The notes under the pieces: generated by a model
Database searches by the model: none
The model's input: only the letters and a program-made list of their open reading frames with translations
Told to the model about the DNA's origin: nothing
Program-made: the position numbers and the translations under genes
Source: Hymenobacter jeollabukensis
GTDB lineage: Bacteria > Bacteroidota > Bacteroidia > Cytophagales > Hymenobacteraceae
Assembly: GCF_005771675.1 (NCBI RefSeq)
Contig: NZ_VAJM01000002.1
Coordinates: 682,001-746,000 of the forward strand
Direction of reading: 5' to 3'
Length of the DNA: 64,000 nt
Shown here: in pieces, positions 33,236-41,502 of the stretch
How positions within the stretch are numbered: the stretch's first letter is position 1
Layout: each line of letters begins with the position of its first letter

Positions 33236-33634
33236 ATGGAAACGCAGCCCAGCAGCCCGGAAAAAAAAATGTCGTTGTTCTGCCAGGTCATGACGATGGC
33301 CGACCAGCCGATGCTCATGGACGAGACCTGCCTGCTGCACCAGGCCGTGATGCTGCTGGCCGACAAGTGGACCTTGCTGGTGCTGCTGGCGCTGCTGCCG
33401 GGCGTCAAGCGCACCAGCGACTTGCTGCGGCAAATCGACGGCATCTCGCCCAAGATGCTCACCCAAACGCTGAAGAAGCTGGAGGCGGCCGGCATCATTG
33501 CGCGTCAGGTATACCCGATGGTGCCGCCCAAAGTGGAGTACCGCCTCACCGAAACCGGCCAGGAGCTGGAAGAAGTGCTGGCCAGGCTCTACGACTGGTC
33601 GGTGAAACGCACGCAGCTCCACGACGCCCGGTAG
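33236..33634 (+). CDS. HxlR family transcriptional regulator
   Basis: The product has 132 residues. The winged-helix HxlR domain is complete: CLLHQAVMLLADKWTLLVLL (helix 1 region), the recognition segment LLRQIDGISPKMLTQTLKKL, and the wing VEYRLTETGQELEEVLARL. HxlR regulators respond to small molecules or reactive species through a conserved N-terminal Cys, and C31 in MDETCLLHQ is in place for that. It is divergent from the MBL-hydrolase gene, the usual arrangement for a local regulator. Confidence 0.93.
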   Translation: METQPSSPEKKMSLFCQVMTMADQPMLMDETCLLHQAVMLLADKWTLLVLLALLPGVKRTSDLLRQIDGISPKMLTQTLKKLEAAGIIARQVYPMVPPKVEYRLTETGQELEEVLARLYDWSVKRTQLHDAR

Positions 33635-33698
33635 CGCAGAGCAGCGGCCACAGTCAATGACTGGAGCCGCTTGTTGGGAATACGCCTTCCCGTCGGCT

Positions 33699-33777
33699 AT
33701 GCCAACTGCTTGCCTCGACGACTTCTGCCACAAGCTGGCCGCGCTGACTAACGCCGTACCCCGTGCCTTGACTTATG
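33699..33777 (+). pseudogene. N-terminal fragment of an AraC-family regulator
   Basis: The frame from ATG 33699 reads TACLDDFCHKLAALTNAVPR. This matches the start of the AraC-family protein at 40470-41399 (TASLDEFYHKLAALAGTDPS). Similarity stops a few codons before the palindrome at 33789. It is a broken paralogue; nothing of the DNA-binding domain remains. The rest of 33635-34055 has no gene. Confidence 0.7.
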
Positions 33778-33788
33778 TGTTGGAGCGC

Positions 33789-33859
33789 TTCAATCCCGAT
33801 GACCCTGTAGTACAGCGGCGACGCGGGCGCCGCCGTACTACAGGGTCATCGGGATTGAA
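33789..33859. repeat. long palindrome truncating the AraC fragment
   Basis: 25-bp perfect arms 33789-33813 (TTCAATCCCGATGACCCTGT...) and 33835-33859, extended inward by a GCGGCG/CGCCGC stem. Different in sequence from the 5591 and 7332 palindromes. Confidence 0.85.
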
Positions 33860-34055
33860 ACCAACGTTTTCTATGAGCGGCTGACTGGGCCAACGTGCGC
33901 CAACAGCGTGACTACGTTGCCTTGCGTAAGACGCTGCCCTTAGCCCAGCGAGGCCTGGGGCAGGTCCGCAACCATCCGTGTGCACAGGCAACTGCCGGGT
34001 ACCCGCCTCGTGGCTGCGCACCAGCCCGGCCAGGAATTCGGAAAAAGAACTACCC

Positions 34056-34634
34056 CTACTTTTTCAGCGCGGGGTCAATCACATTGGCATCGAACTCTTC
34101 GTTGAGCCGCTTGTAGAGCGGCGTGGGCTCGACCGTCACAATCAGCTCCAGAGTGGGACCGATAACCAGCTCCAGCAGGTGGCCGCCGCGCACGCTGCCG
34201 TCGGCCGCGGCCAGGTTCAGGTGCGAGTGCGGGGCCGGCTGCCCGTTGAGCACGGCAATGTCGCCCGTCAAGGACGTGACCTCGCAGGGTTCGGTTATCG
34301 AAATGACTTTGAATTGCTTGCGGCCGTAGTCATACACGCCAATCTTCGCCGACAGCGCATCCCCAATGGCCTGGTAGTGCGCGCTTTTGACGTTGTAGGT
34401 GCGGGCAAATTCCGTCAGGCCCGACATGACTTCGTCGTTTTTGGCGAAGACCAGCACGTAGGTTTTCGTCTGGCCGTTAGTGCTCAGCAGCTTGACCTGC
34501 ATGCCCGGAGCCTTGCCGGCTTGCACGGGTTTGCCCTTCGCGGGCGACACGTATTCCTGGGCCTGAGCCGCGTAGCCAGTGCTGGCAACGAGCACAGCAG
34601 CGGCAAGGAGTTGTTTAACTCGACAAATGGTCAT
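34056..34634 (-). CDS. secreted PPC (DUF296)-domain protein
   Basis: The product has 192 residues with signal peptide MTICRVKQLLAAAVLVASTGY. The PPC/DUF296 domain is clear: TYVLVFAKNDEVMSGLTEFA, AHYQAIGDALSAKIGVYDYG, CEVTSLTGDIAVLNGQPAPH, SHLNLAAADGSVRGGHLLEL. Bacterial members often contain metal-binding histidines; PHSHLN is in place here. It is last in a four-gene minus-strand unit (36326-37267, 35848-36306, 34694-35833, then this), 59 bases after the royal-jelly-like gene. Role unknown. Confidence 0.88.
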   Translation of the reverse strand: MTICRVKQLLAAAVLVASTGYAAQAQEYVSPAKGKPVQAGKAPGMQVKLLSTNGQTKTYVLVFAKNDEVMSGLTEFARTYNVKSAHYQAIGDALSAKIGVYDYGRKQFKVISITEPCEVTSLTGDIAVLNGQPAPHSHLNLAAADGSVRGGHLLELVIGPTLELIVTVEPTPLYKRLNEEFDANVIDPALKK

Positions 34635-34693
34635 GGTGGTTGGTTATGTACTGGTGAAAGGCTGATGCATGCGGCCTGGCGTTGAGGCTCAGC

Positions 34694-35833
34694 CTACTTC
34701 AGCTTCAGCCGGACTACCTGGTAAGGCCGCTTGGTTAGGTTCTGCCCGTTGTTGAACCAGGGCATGTTCTGAATCTGCGAGCAGGAGATGTACAGGTAGC
34801 CGTCGGGGCTCACGCTGTAGCTGTCGGGCCAGCTCAGCGTGGTGGGGTCGGTAACCAGCGTGGTCACCTTCTTGTCGGGACCGATTCTAACGATACTGGA
34901 CTTCTCCAGGTCGCCCAGGTAGAGGTTGCTGGCCGCGTCGAACTCCATGCCATCGGTGGTCACAAAATTGCCCAGGTCTTCGACGCGCTGCTCGACCTGC
35001 TGCTCCGAAGCCTTGAAGTCGCGCAACACTGCGGTGCTTACCCGGTACAGCTTATTGTCGGTGAGGGGCTTATAGTACAGCCACGCTTTGTCGGGCGTGA
35101 GGGCAATGCCGTCGGAATTGATTTTGACCGGGCCCTGGGCGTTGGCCAACTCTTTACCGTTCATTTTGAAATGATAAGTCGTATCCGACTGGGTGGAATA
35201 ATGCGACTGCAGCACCCGGCGGGCCGCCCCGGTAGCCAGGTTGAGCACCACGATACCGCCCTTGCTGGAGCTGGTGAGGTAGGCAAAGCCGTGCTGGTTG
35301 TCCACCCGGATGTCGTTGAGGTAGCTGTCGGCGCCGGCCACCGCCTCCGGGAAGCGGTAGATGCGCTTCACCTGATTGGTTTTCAAGTCAATCTGCACCA
35401 CCTTATTGCTTTTCTGGTACACCTTGCCCAGCCCGATGCCGGCCGGGTCTACCACCCAGAGTGAGCCGTGGTCGTCGGCCACCACGGCCTGCACGCACAC
35501 GAATTTATTGGTGCCGTCGTCGCCCTTTTTGAAGCTGTTCCAGGCCGCGTCGGGATAAGGCCTGGCCTGGCCATCGGAGCCGATTTCCAGGAGCGAATAG
35601 CTGTGCTTATCCAGCCAATACGGATAATTGACGAACACGCGGCCATCGGCCGCGGCGGCTACGCCCGTCAGCTGGTAGGTGCTATCGGCGAAAACGGGCT
35701 CCAGCGCGGACGTGGCCGCGGCGGGCGTTTCGGCCGGTTGGGCGGCGGGCGGCTGGGCGGTGGAGTGGTCGGTGCCGCAGGCGTCGGCCAGCAGGGCCAA
35801 GGCCAGCCCGACGTAGATGAGTGGGTTACGCAT
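34694..35833 (-). CDS. major royal jelly/yellow-family lipoprotein (copy 1)
   Basis: The product has 379 residues. The N-terminal signal ends at Cys19 (LLADAC), suggesting a lipoprotein. The body is a propeller of the MRJP/yellow (L-dopachrome-tautomerase-related) type: GRVFVNYPYWLDKHSYSLLE, LWVVDPAGIGLGKVYQKSNK, DIRVDNQHGFAYLTSSSKGG, and the family end LSWPDSYSVSPDGYLYISCS. It overlaps nothing, follows the cupin gene after 14 bases, and has a paralogue at 37434-38576. Bacterial members are of unknown substrate; the context with an oxidoreductase and a cupin suggests small aromatic or lactone metabolism. Confidence 0.9.
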   Translation of the reverse strand: MRNPLIYVGLALALLADACGTDHSTAQPPAAQPAETPAAATSALEPVFADSTYQLTGVAAAADGRVFVNYPYWLDKHSYSLLEIGSDGQARPYPDAAWNSFKKGDDGTNKFVCVQAVVADDHGSLWVVDPAGIGLGKVYQKSNKVVQIDLKTNQVKRIYRFPEAVAGADSYLNDIRVDNQHGFAYLTSSSKGGIVVLNLATGAARRVLQSHYSTQSDTTYHFKMNGKELANAQGPVKINSDGIALTPDKAWLYYKPLTDNKLYRVSTAVLRDFKASEQQVEQRVEDLGNFVTTDGMEFDAASNLYLGDLEKSSIVRIGPDKKVTTLVTDPTTLSWPDSYSVSPDGYLYISCSQIQNMPWFNNGQNLTKRPYQVVRLKLK

Positions 35834-35847
35834 GATGAAGTAAGTGT

Positions 35848-36306
35848 TTATTTGCCCGGCCCGGCCGAGTAGGTGTCGGTGCCGTCAATCCAGTCCTGGC
35901 GACGCGGGGTGAAGAAGTCCACGTCGACGGTGCCGTCTTCGAGGGCCTCGAACCGATGCGGCACGTTGGACGGGATGATGAGTCCTTCGCCGGCCTTCAC
36001 CAGGTAGGTTTGGCCTTCGATGCTCACCCGCACGCTGCCCTGCAGGATAAGCGAGTACTGCTCATTCGGGTGCTGGTGCCGCGGAATGACGGCCCCTTTC
36101 CGGTACACCAGGCAGCCAATGGTGCCCGCCCGCCCCGACACCATGCTGCGGGTAGTAAGGGCATTCACGGCGCGGGTGGACAGGCTGGCGAAGGCAAAAT
36201 GCTGCACCGGCGGCGTAGCCCGCGCAGAAACCTGGTGAAACGTATAGCCGCTGAGCAAGCCCACGGCGACGCCCGTAAGCGCGGTAATCCAAAGCTGTGA
36301 TTTCAT
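35848..36306 (-). CDS. membrane-anchored cupin protein
   Basis: The product has 152 residues. An N-terminal hydrophobic anchor or signal (WITALTGVAVGLLSGYTF) precedes a single cupin_2 barrel at about 55-140. Metal-binding histidines appear in IPRHQHPNEQYSLILQG and in VPHRFEALED. Such small cupins bind Fe, Mn or Zn and can be dioxygenases or isomerases. It is second in the operon, 19 bases after the oxidoreductase stop and 14 bases before the royal-jelly-like gene. Confidence 0.9.
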   Translation of the reverse strand: MKSQLWITALTGVAVGLLSGYTFHQVSARATPPVQHFAFASLSTRAVNALTTRSMVSGRAGTIGCLVYRKGAVIPRHQHPNEQYSLILQGSVRVSIEGQTYLVKAGEGLIIPSNVPHRFEALEDGTVDVDFFTPRRQDWIDGTDTYSAGPGK

Positions 36307-36325
36307 AACTGCTTACGAATCAATT

Positions 36326-37267
36326 TTACAGCACCACGACGACCTTACCCTGAGTTTTGCCGCTTTCCACCAGGCGTAGCGCCTCGGTCAGCTCAGCAAA
36401 GGGCAGCGCCTGCGACACGTGCGCCCGCAGGCGGCCATCGGCCAGGCGCTCGGCGAGGCGCTGCATATCGGTGCCATCGGAGCTGACCAGGAAGAAGTAG
36501 CCGTGGATGCCCTTGGCGGCGGCCCGCTCGGTGATGTCGGGGCTCAAGCCGCTGGGGATACTGATGAGCGTGCCGCCCGGCTTCACCACGTCCAGGGAAC
36601 GGACCATGTTGTCGCCGCCAATGGCATCGAGCACCATGTCAACGGGTTGCACCGCGTCTTCAAACCGCACCTGGGTGTAATCCACGTGCTCATCGGCCCC
36701 GAGCGACAAGACAAAGTCTCGTTTGGCGGCCGAGGAGGTACCGATGACGTAGGCCCCCAACTCCTTCGCCAGCTGCACCGCAAAGTGCCCGACCCCGCCC
36801 GCGGCGGCGTGAATGAGCACGCGCTGGCCCGGCTGCACGTGGGCCTTGGTCACCAGGGCCTGCCAGGCGGTGAGGGCCGCCAGCGTGGTGGCAGCGGCTT
36901 CTTCGTGGCTGATGCTGGCGGGTTTGCGGGCCAGGTGAGCGGCGGGGGCGGCCATGTACTCGGCGTAGGCGCGGCCGTGGCCGGGGAAGTTGACCATGCC
37001 GAACACCTCGTCGCCGACCTTGAAGTCGGTTACGTCGGCACCCACGGCGCTGACCACGCCCGAAATATCCCAGCCCGGTATCAGCGGCTGCTCGTCTTTG
37101 AGGCGGCCGTACACGCCCTTGCCGTAGGTGGTTTTCACGTCGACGGGGTTCAGGCTGATGGCTATTACCTGCACCAGCACCTCAGCCGGGCCGATGGTGG
37201 GGGTGGACAAGGTGGTCGTTTGGAGGCTGTCGGGGCCGGTGGTACCCGTGAGCAGGAAGGCGTTCAT
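36326..37267 (-). CDS. NADP-dependent quinone-oxidoreductase-type dehydrogenase
   Basis: The product has 313 residues; ATG 37267 gives MNAFLLTGTTGPDSLQTT, the natural start of this MDR family, and the longer open frame upstream contains the regulatory block. The GroES-like fold (PVDVKTTYGKGVYGRLKDEQ, LIPGWDISGVV) is followed by a Rossmann domain with the NADPH-binding motif AAAGGVGHFAVQLAKELGAY. The structural-zinc cysteines of true alcohol dehydrogenases are absent. It reduces activated alkenes or quinones in known relatives. First gene of the operon, preceded by the regulatory block at 37294-37359. Confidence 0.93.
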   Translation of the reverse strand: MNAFLLTGTTGPDSLQTTTLSTPTIGPAEVLVQVIAISLNPVDVKTTYGKGVYGRLKDEQPLIPGWDISGVVSAVGADVTDFKVGDEVFGMVNFPGHGRAYAEYMAAPAAHLARKPASISHEEAAATTLAALTAWQALVTKAHVQPGQRVLIHAAAGGVGHFAVQLAKELGAYVIGTSSAAKRDFVLSLGADEHVDYTQVRFEDAVQPVDMVLDAIGGDNMVRSLDVVKPGGTLISIPSGLSPDITERAAAKGIHGYFFLVSSDGTDMQRLAERLADGRLRAHVSQALPFAELTEALRLVESGKTQGKVVVVL

Positions 37268-37293
37268 AGGAAAATGGGTTGGGTGATTGAGCC

Positions 37294-37359
37294 GCACAAA
37301 GGTGCCCGGCGCCGCTACCTGGCCCGCGGTACGAATCGGGGATAATGCGGCACGGAAAG
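37294..37359 (-). promoter_or_regulatory. AraC-type promoter/operator block, copy 1
   Basis: Direct repeats GCGGTACGAA (37326-37335) and GCGGCACGGAA (37347-37357) start exactly 21 bases apart. Near the gene, CAAAGGTG gives a minus-strand CACCTTTG, one mismatch from the -7 box TAnnTTTG, with no clear -33 TTG. A near-identical block with the same internal spacing precedes the 39120 start. This fits an activator-dependent promoter for the oxidoreductase operon. Confidence 0.65.
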
Positions 37360-37433
37360 CGGAGCCACGGCGAGCGTTAATGACGGACCGTTCTATCGGC
37401 TTCCGCCTGGTCCTTTGGTTTTTAGCCAGCTTC

Positions 37434-38576
37434 TCAACTGCGGAATGGCTCGGCACCGATGGGCAGCTTGTAGATGAATACCGGCGGCTGAAAGGCGTCC
37501 ACGCCGCCGTGCAGGCGGGCAAGGCGGTTGAGCTGCGCGGCCGGAATCCACAGGTTGCCGTGGTTATCAATCCATAGGGCATCGGGCCAGAGCAGGTGCT
37601 TGTCTTCGAGCAGCGTGGTGGCCTGGGCGTCGGGCGTGATTTTGAGGATGCGCTGGTGGTTGGCGTCCGCCACGTAGAGGTTGCCCGCAGCGTCGATGGC
37701 CGTGCCGCCCGTGCTGGGCGTGTCGAAGAACAGCTGCACGTGCCGGCTTAGCTCGGCGGCGGGCAGCTGCGGGTTGAGCAGGTAGCGCGTCTCAATGCGG
37801 TAAAGGGGGCCGGAGGCAGTCTGGAAGTAGAGAAGCCGGCCGTCGGGCGACACTTCGAGCTGGTCGGCGTGCACCCGCACGGGCTGGCCGGCGGGGGTGG
37901 TAAGCGCGGTGCCCTCCGCGTAGAGGGGGCGCCGGGCGGTGGTGCTGGCATCGTTTTCCAGTACGCGGCGGCCCCGGCCCGTTTGCTTATCCAGTACGAT
38001 AAGGGCCGGCACCCCGGCATCGGTGAGGTAAATGGTGTTGCCGGCCAGGCGCAGGTCGTCTACGAAGCTGTTGGGTTTCAGCACGTCGGTCAGCGGCAGG
38101 GTGCGCACTACCTGGTTGGTTTGCAGGTCGATGGCCACCAGCTTGGGGCCGCCGGGCAGGACGGGGCCGCCCATCTGGGCCGTGCCGGTGTCCACCACCC
38201 ACAGCAGACCATCGGGGCCGATGCGGAGTGAATTGGCCCGCACAAACTTGCCGGCGGTGGGCGCGCCGGGCTGCCAGTCGTTCCAGGCAGCGCTGGGGTA
38301 AGGCTCGGGCTGGCCGTTGCGCAGCTCGGCAATGCGGGGGCCTGCTTCGCCAGCCGGGCGCGGGTAGAGCACAAACGCCCGCCCGGCGTCGCTGACCACA
38401 ATGCCCACCCAGGGCGTCGGACCCTGGTATACCGCTTCGAGCGGCCCTACGGTCGGGTGGGCCGCCGGCGTCTGCTCCGTGTTTCTTTCCATGGAAGTCG
38501 ACGTGTTCGAGGTGCAGGCGCTGAGCAGCAGTCCGAGCAAAATGCTTTTTAGCAGGGTTTGGCGCGGGGCGTTCAT
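37434..38576 (-). CDS. major royal jelly/yellow-family lipoprotein (copy 2)
   Basis: The product has 380 residues; ATG 38576 overlaps the upstream stop (ATGA), so it is translationally coupled to the ester cyclase frame. A lipoprotein signal ends in LLLSACTS. The MRJP/yellow signatures match copy 1 at 34694-35833: RAFVLYPRPAGEAGPRIAEL, LLWVVDTGTAQMGGPVLPGG, DDLRLAGNTIYLTDAGVPAL, LWPDALWIDNHGNLWIPAAQ. The two copies are clearly diverged paralogues placed in separate operons with the same promoter block. Confidence 0.9.
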   Translation of the reverse strand: MNAPRQTLLKSILLGLLLSACTSNTSTSMERNTEQTPAAHPTVGPLEAVYQGPTPWVGIVVSDAGRAFVLYPRPAGEAGPRIAELRNGQPEPYPSAAWNDWQPGAPTAGKFVRANSLRIGPDGLLWVVDTGTAQMGGPVLPGGPKLVAIDLQTNQVVRTLPLTDVLKPNSFVDDLRLAGNTIYLTDAGVPALIVLDKQTGRGRRVLENDASTTARRPLYAEGTALTTPAGQPVRVHADQLEVSPDGRLLYFQTASGPLYRIETRYLLNPQLPAAELSRHVQLFFDTPSTGGTAIDAAGNLYVADANHQRILKITPDAQATTLLEDKHLLWPDALWIDNHGNLWIPAAQLNRLARLHGGVDAFQPPVFIYKLPIGAEPFRS

Positions 38577-39120
38577 GGCTTTACCACGCCGATCTGCTGC
38601 TGGAAAGACAGGTTGTCTTCCAGGTGCCAGTCCTCGTAAATCTTGCCGTCGCGGATGTGCAGGATGTCGATGGCAATGAAGCGAATGGCTTTGCCCGAGG
38701 CCGGGTGCGATCCAAACGGCCCGGTATTGTGGCCCGTGAACAGCAGCCGGGCCACCACCTTGTCGTTGGCCAGCACCACGTCTTCCAACGTGCATTCAGG
38801 TCGGGTACGGCCATCAGAAAGCCTTTGGAAGCGGCTTGCAGGCCCGGCAGCCCCTGGGGCCGGCCCAGCGGCAAGGTGTTGTCCTTGAAATCGGGGCTGA
38901 CGGCGGCGCGGGCATAGCGCACGTCGCCCGTGTTCCAGAAAGTGTAGAATAGGCGGGCCGTGCGCAGCAGCTGCGCGGCCTGCGCATCGGTGAGGCTGCT
39001 GGCCCACGTCACGAGTTTGGGGGCCGTGATGGGAGCCAGCGGCAGGTTCGATTGGGCGGGGGCGGCCGGCCCGCCGGCGCCCAGCAGCGCCAGGCCGGCC
39101 AAAAGCGGAAGCAGTTTCAT
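38573..39120 (-). pseudogene. secreted SnoaL-like ester cyclase, frameshifted
   Basis: ATG 39120 starts a signal peptide (MKLLPLLAGLALLGAGG) and a SnoaL-like body (FYTFWNTGDVRYARAAVSPD, GLQAASKGFLMAVPDLN) in one frame. The family sequence then continues in another frame: TLEDVVLANDKVVARLLFTG, IAIDILHIRDGKIYEDWHLE. The switch lies at about 38788-38796, where one base appears to be missing. The second frame ends at 38573 in the ATGA overlap with the next gene, which shows the intact gene once ran through. SnoaL folds are cyclases or small hydratases. Either a real recent pseudogene or a one-base sequencing error. Confidence 0.85.
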
Positions 39121-39143
39121 GGCAGGAAAAGGTTGATTGGACG

Positions 39144-39209
39144 GCACAAAGGTGCCTGCCCCTGCTACCTAGCCTGCGGTACGAATCGGGGATAATGCGG
39201 CACGGAAAG
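39144..39209 (-). promoter_or_regulatory. AraC-type promoter/operator block, copy 2
   Basis: Direct repeats GCGGTACGAA (39176-39185) and GCGGCACGGAA (39197-39207), 21 bases apart, plus the CAAAGGTG -7 region. Sequence and internal spacing (32 bases from GCACAAA to the first GCGGT) match copy 1. It precedes the ester cyclase/royal-jelly operon by 23 bases. Confidence 0.65.
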
Positions 39210-39451
39210 GAGGCGCTCCGGGTGAGCTATTGCTGCTGGTTCTGCTTCCGAAGCCTACACCACTAATCATACCCTGGCTCTTGCGCTTGCTGCAAAAGAG
39301 CCCTTAGCTGACTGTATATGGCCTTTTGAGGCCCAAGCCTGCGCTCAAAGGCCACCTGCTGCCCGGCCGGCGCCAATGTGCCCGCCGGGAGTGGTTGGAT
39401 TTTCTCCGGCACTGTCCTCGCGGACAAGCTCACGCCGACGCGTACGCGTTG
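39210..39451. other. intergenic, possible C-terminal coding remnant
   Basis: No complete gene. On the minus strand, in the same frame as the AraC gene but after its stop, the stretch 39400-39262 reads PAGQQVAFERRLGPQKAIYS and then QLRALLQQAQEPGYD before a stop. This looks coding-like, but I recognise no family. A weak hairpin (GGCCTTTTGAG / CTCAAAGGCC) lies at 39320-39353. Confidence 0.35.
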
Positions 39452-40348
39452 TTAAGCTACCAGCGGCACGCTGGCCGGCGCGGCGGCTGATTTCAGCTGG
39501 CAGAACTGGCCGCGCTGCTTGAATTGCTGCGCGGTGTAGCCGTAGTGCTTTTTAAAGGTGCGGGCAAAGTGGCTGGTGTCGGTAAAACCCAGCTCAAACG
39601 CAATTTCCTTGACCGAGTGGTCGGAGTGCAGCAGGCGGGATTCGGCCACCTTGAGCCGCGACTTCGTAATGTAGGCTTGCAGCGACTCGCCGGCGTGCTG
39701 CCGGAAATACTCGCCGAAATACGACGGCGCCACGCCCGTGCGGGCCGCCAGCGCGGCAATGCTCAGCTGCTCCGGCTGAAACAGATGGTGCTGAACGTGG
39801 TTGAGCACTTCCACGAAGCGGCGGGGCGCGCTGCCGGGTGCAGCCAGTAGCGCCGCTTCCACGTGGCGCGCCAGCAGGTTCAGCACCGTCACCAGCGTGC
39901 TTTGGATGAGGGAGGACGAAAAGGTGTCGCCCTTGGCGTATTCAGCCCGGATCAGGTGCAGGCATTGAACCAGGTGGTGCTTGTCCTGCGGGTCCGCAAT
40001 CAGGTCGCCGGGCACCTGGTTGTAGTTAATCAGGATGTAGGAGAGCTGCTGAAACCAGGCCTGAAAGTCGGCTTCGGCTGGGCTGTTGCGGGCAAATACT
40101 TGGTGCGTAAAGCGCAGAAACACGAACCGCGTCGGGGTGCTGATCTGAAACGAATGGCAGTCGAGCGGCGGCAGCAGGAACACGTTGCCGGCTTCGTACG
40201 CTATATGCTGGTGGTTTATGCACTGCCGGCCCGCGCCGGCCTCGATAAACACCAGCTCGAAGAAGTTGTGCTGGTGCGGCCGGGCCACCCACTGCGTCAG
40301 CTCTTCTACGGTAATTTCAAACGGGGCGTGCGACTGTTGGATGTGCAT
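39452..40348 (-). CDS. AraC family regulator with cupin sensor domain
   Basis: The product has 298 residues, ATG 40348. The N-terminal half is a cupin-type sensor (PHQHNFFELVFIEAGAGRQC, YEAGNVFLLPPLDCHSFQIS). The C-terminal 100 residues hold two AraC helix-turn-helix units (LSIAALAARTGVAPSYFGEY and KEIAFELGFTDTSHFARTFK). AraC proteins bind tandem direct repeats as dimers and activate nearby promoters. It is divergent from another AraC gene at 40470 and lies upstream of both royal-jelly operons, so it is a plausible activator of the 37294 and 39144 blocks. Confidence 0.93.
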   Translation of the reverse strand: MHIQQSHAPFEITVEELTQWVARPHQHNFFELVFIEAGAGRQCINHQHIAYEAGNVFLLPPLDCHSFQISTPTRFVFLRFTHQVFARNSPAEADFQAWFQQLSYILINYNQVPGDLIADPQDKHHLVQCLHLIRAEYAKGDTFSSSLIQSTLVTVLNLLARHVEAALLAAPGSAPRRFVEVLNHVQHHLFQPEQLSIAALAARTGVAPSYFGEYFRQHAGESLQAYITKSRLKVAESRLLHSDHSVKEIAFELGFTDTSHFARTFKKHYGYTAQQFKQRGQFCQLKSAAAPASVPLVA

Positions 40349-40401
40349 AGCGTTGGGGTGTTATCGTCCGCAATAAGGCGCAAGGATGAAATTTTGTTTT
40401 C

Positions 40402-40449
40402 CCGGCCGGGTGGTCCATCTATCCGGCCGGCAGCTGGCCGCTACCTTTG
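40402..40449 (+). promoter_or_regulatory. promoter with 21-bp direct repeats before the second AraC gene
   Basis: CCGGCCGG occurs at 40402-40409 and 40423-40430, exactly 21 bases apart. A perfect -7 box TACCTTTG is at 40442-40449, and the gene starts at 40470. Spacing of two helical turns fits an AraC dimer site, so autoregulation is likely. Confidence 0.65.
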
Positions 40450-40469
40450 AATAACGCAACCTCCGCCCC

Positions 40470-41399
40470 ATGAAAACGGCATCCCTGGACGAGTTTTACC
40501 ACAAGCTGGCGGCGCTGGCCGGAACCGACCCGAGCGGCCTGCTGCCCAGCGGCATTCAGCGGGAAATCGGGCATTTCAACGTCTTCAACCTCGAGGACCT
40601 ACTGCGCCACGTGCGCGAGAAGCCCACCATGCCCTTCGACCGCCGGGCCTACTACAAAATCAGCCTGATTACGGGCCGAAGCCGGGCCGAATACGCCGAC
40701 AAGGTCATTGCCATCGACCAGCAGGCCCTGCTGTTTGCCACGCCCAAAGTACCCTACCACTGGGTGCCCGACGACCTGAACCAGGTGGGCCTGTCGTGCG
40801 TGTTTACGGCCGATTTTATGCTGCCGGCCAAGAGCGGCGCGGTGCTCGACGAGCTGCCCATCTTCCGGGCGGGCGGCTACCCGGTCTTCCAAGTATCGGC
40901 CGCGGAGCACGCCGAGCTGCGGGCCATTTTCCAGAAGATGCAGCAAACCATCGGCTCCGAGTACGCCTATAAGTACGACCTGCTGCGCACCTACGTGCTG
41001 GAGCTGATTCATTTTGGGCAGCGCTTGCAGCCGGCCCCGGCCGAGCACCCCATGCTCAACGCTTCGGCGCGCGTCAGCTCCCTATTTATCGAATTGCTGG
41101 AGCGGCAGTTTCCCGTCAGCACGCCCCAACAGCGGCTGCAGCTGCGCACGGCCGGGGAGTTTGCCGACCGGCTGGCCGTGCACGTCAACCACCTGAACCG
41201 GGTGCTGAAGGAAACCACCGGCCGAACTACCACCGACCTCATTGCCGGCCGCCTGCTGCAGGAAGCCAAAACCCTGCTGCAGGAAACCAACTGGACGGTG
41301 TCGGAAATTGCCGACTGCCTCGGCTTCGCGGAAGTGGCGCATTTTTCCCATTTTTTCAAGCGCCACACGTCCCTCTCGCCCCTAGCTTTCCGCGCCTGA
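40470..41399 (+). CDS. AraC family regulator
   Basis: The product has 309 residues, ATG 40470. The N-terminal sensor half begins TASLDEFYHKLAALAGTDPS and carries a cupin-like segment (YYKISLITGRSRAEYADKVI). The C-terminal AraC domain has FADRLAVHVNHLNRVLKETT and SEIADCLGFAEVAHFSHFFK as its two helix-turn-helix units. It is divergent from the cupin-type AraC gene and directly upstream of two short-chain dehydrogenase genes. The CCGGCC-type repeats before it and before the first SDR suggest it controls both. Confidence 0.93.
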   Translation: MKTASLDEFYHKLAALAGTDPSGLLPSGIQREIGHFNVFNLEDLLRHVREKPTMPFDRRAYYKISLITGRSRAEYADKVIAIDQQALLFATPKVPYHWVPDDLNQVGLSCVFTADFMLPAKSGAVLDELPIFRAGGYPVFQVSAAEHAELRAIFQKMQQTIGSEYAYKYDLLRTYVLELIHFGQRLQPAPAEHPMLNASARVSSLFIELLERQFPVSTPQQRLQLRTAGEFADRLAVHVNHLNRVLKETTGRTTTDLIAGRLLQEAKTLLQETNWTVSEIADCLGFAEVAHFSHFFKRHTSLSPLAFRA

Positions 41400-41433
41400 A
41401 GCGGATTGTTTGATGCAGACAAATAATGGGTTG

Positions 41434-41473
41434 GCCGGCGCAAACGGGGCCTGAGCCGGCCGCCGGAGCTTTG
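41434..41473 (+). promoter_or_regulatory. promoter with 21-bp direct repeats before the first SDR
   Basis: GCCGGC at 41434-41439 and 41455-41460, exactly 21 bases apart, ahead of a -7-like GAGCTTTG at 41466-41473. The half-site resembles the CCGGCC repeats at 40402, so the same AraC protein may act here. The gene starts at 41503. Confidence 0.55.
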
Positions 41474-41502
41474 TGGGGTCAAGTAACAATCCCCTCATTG
41501 TC

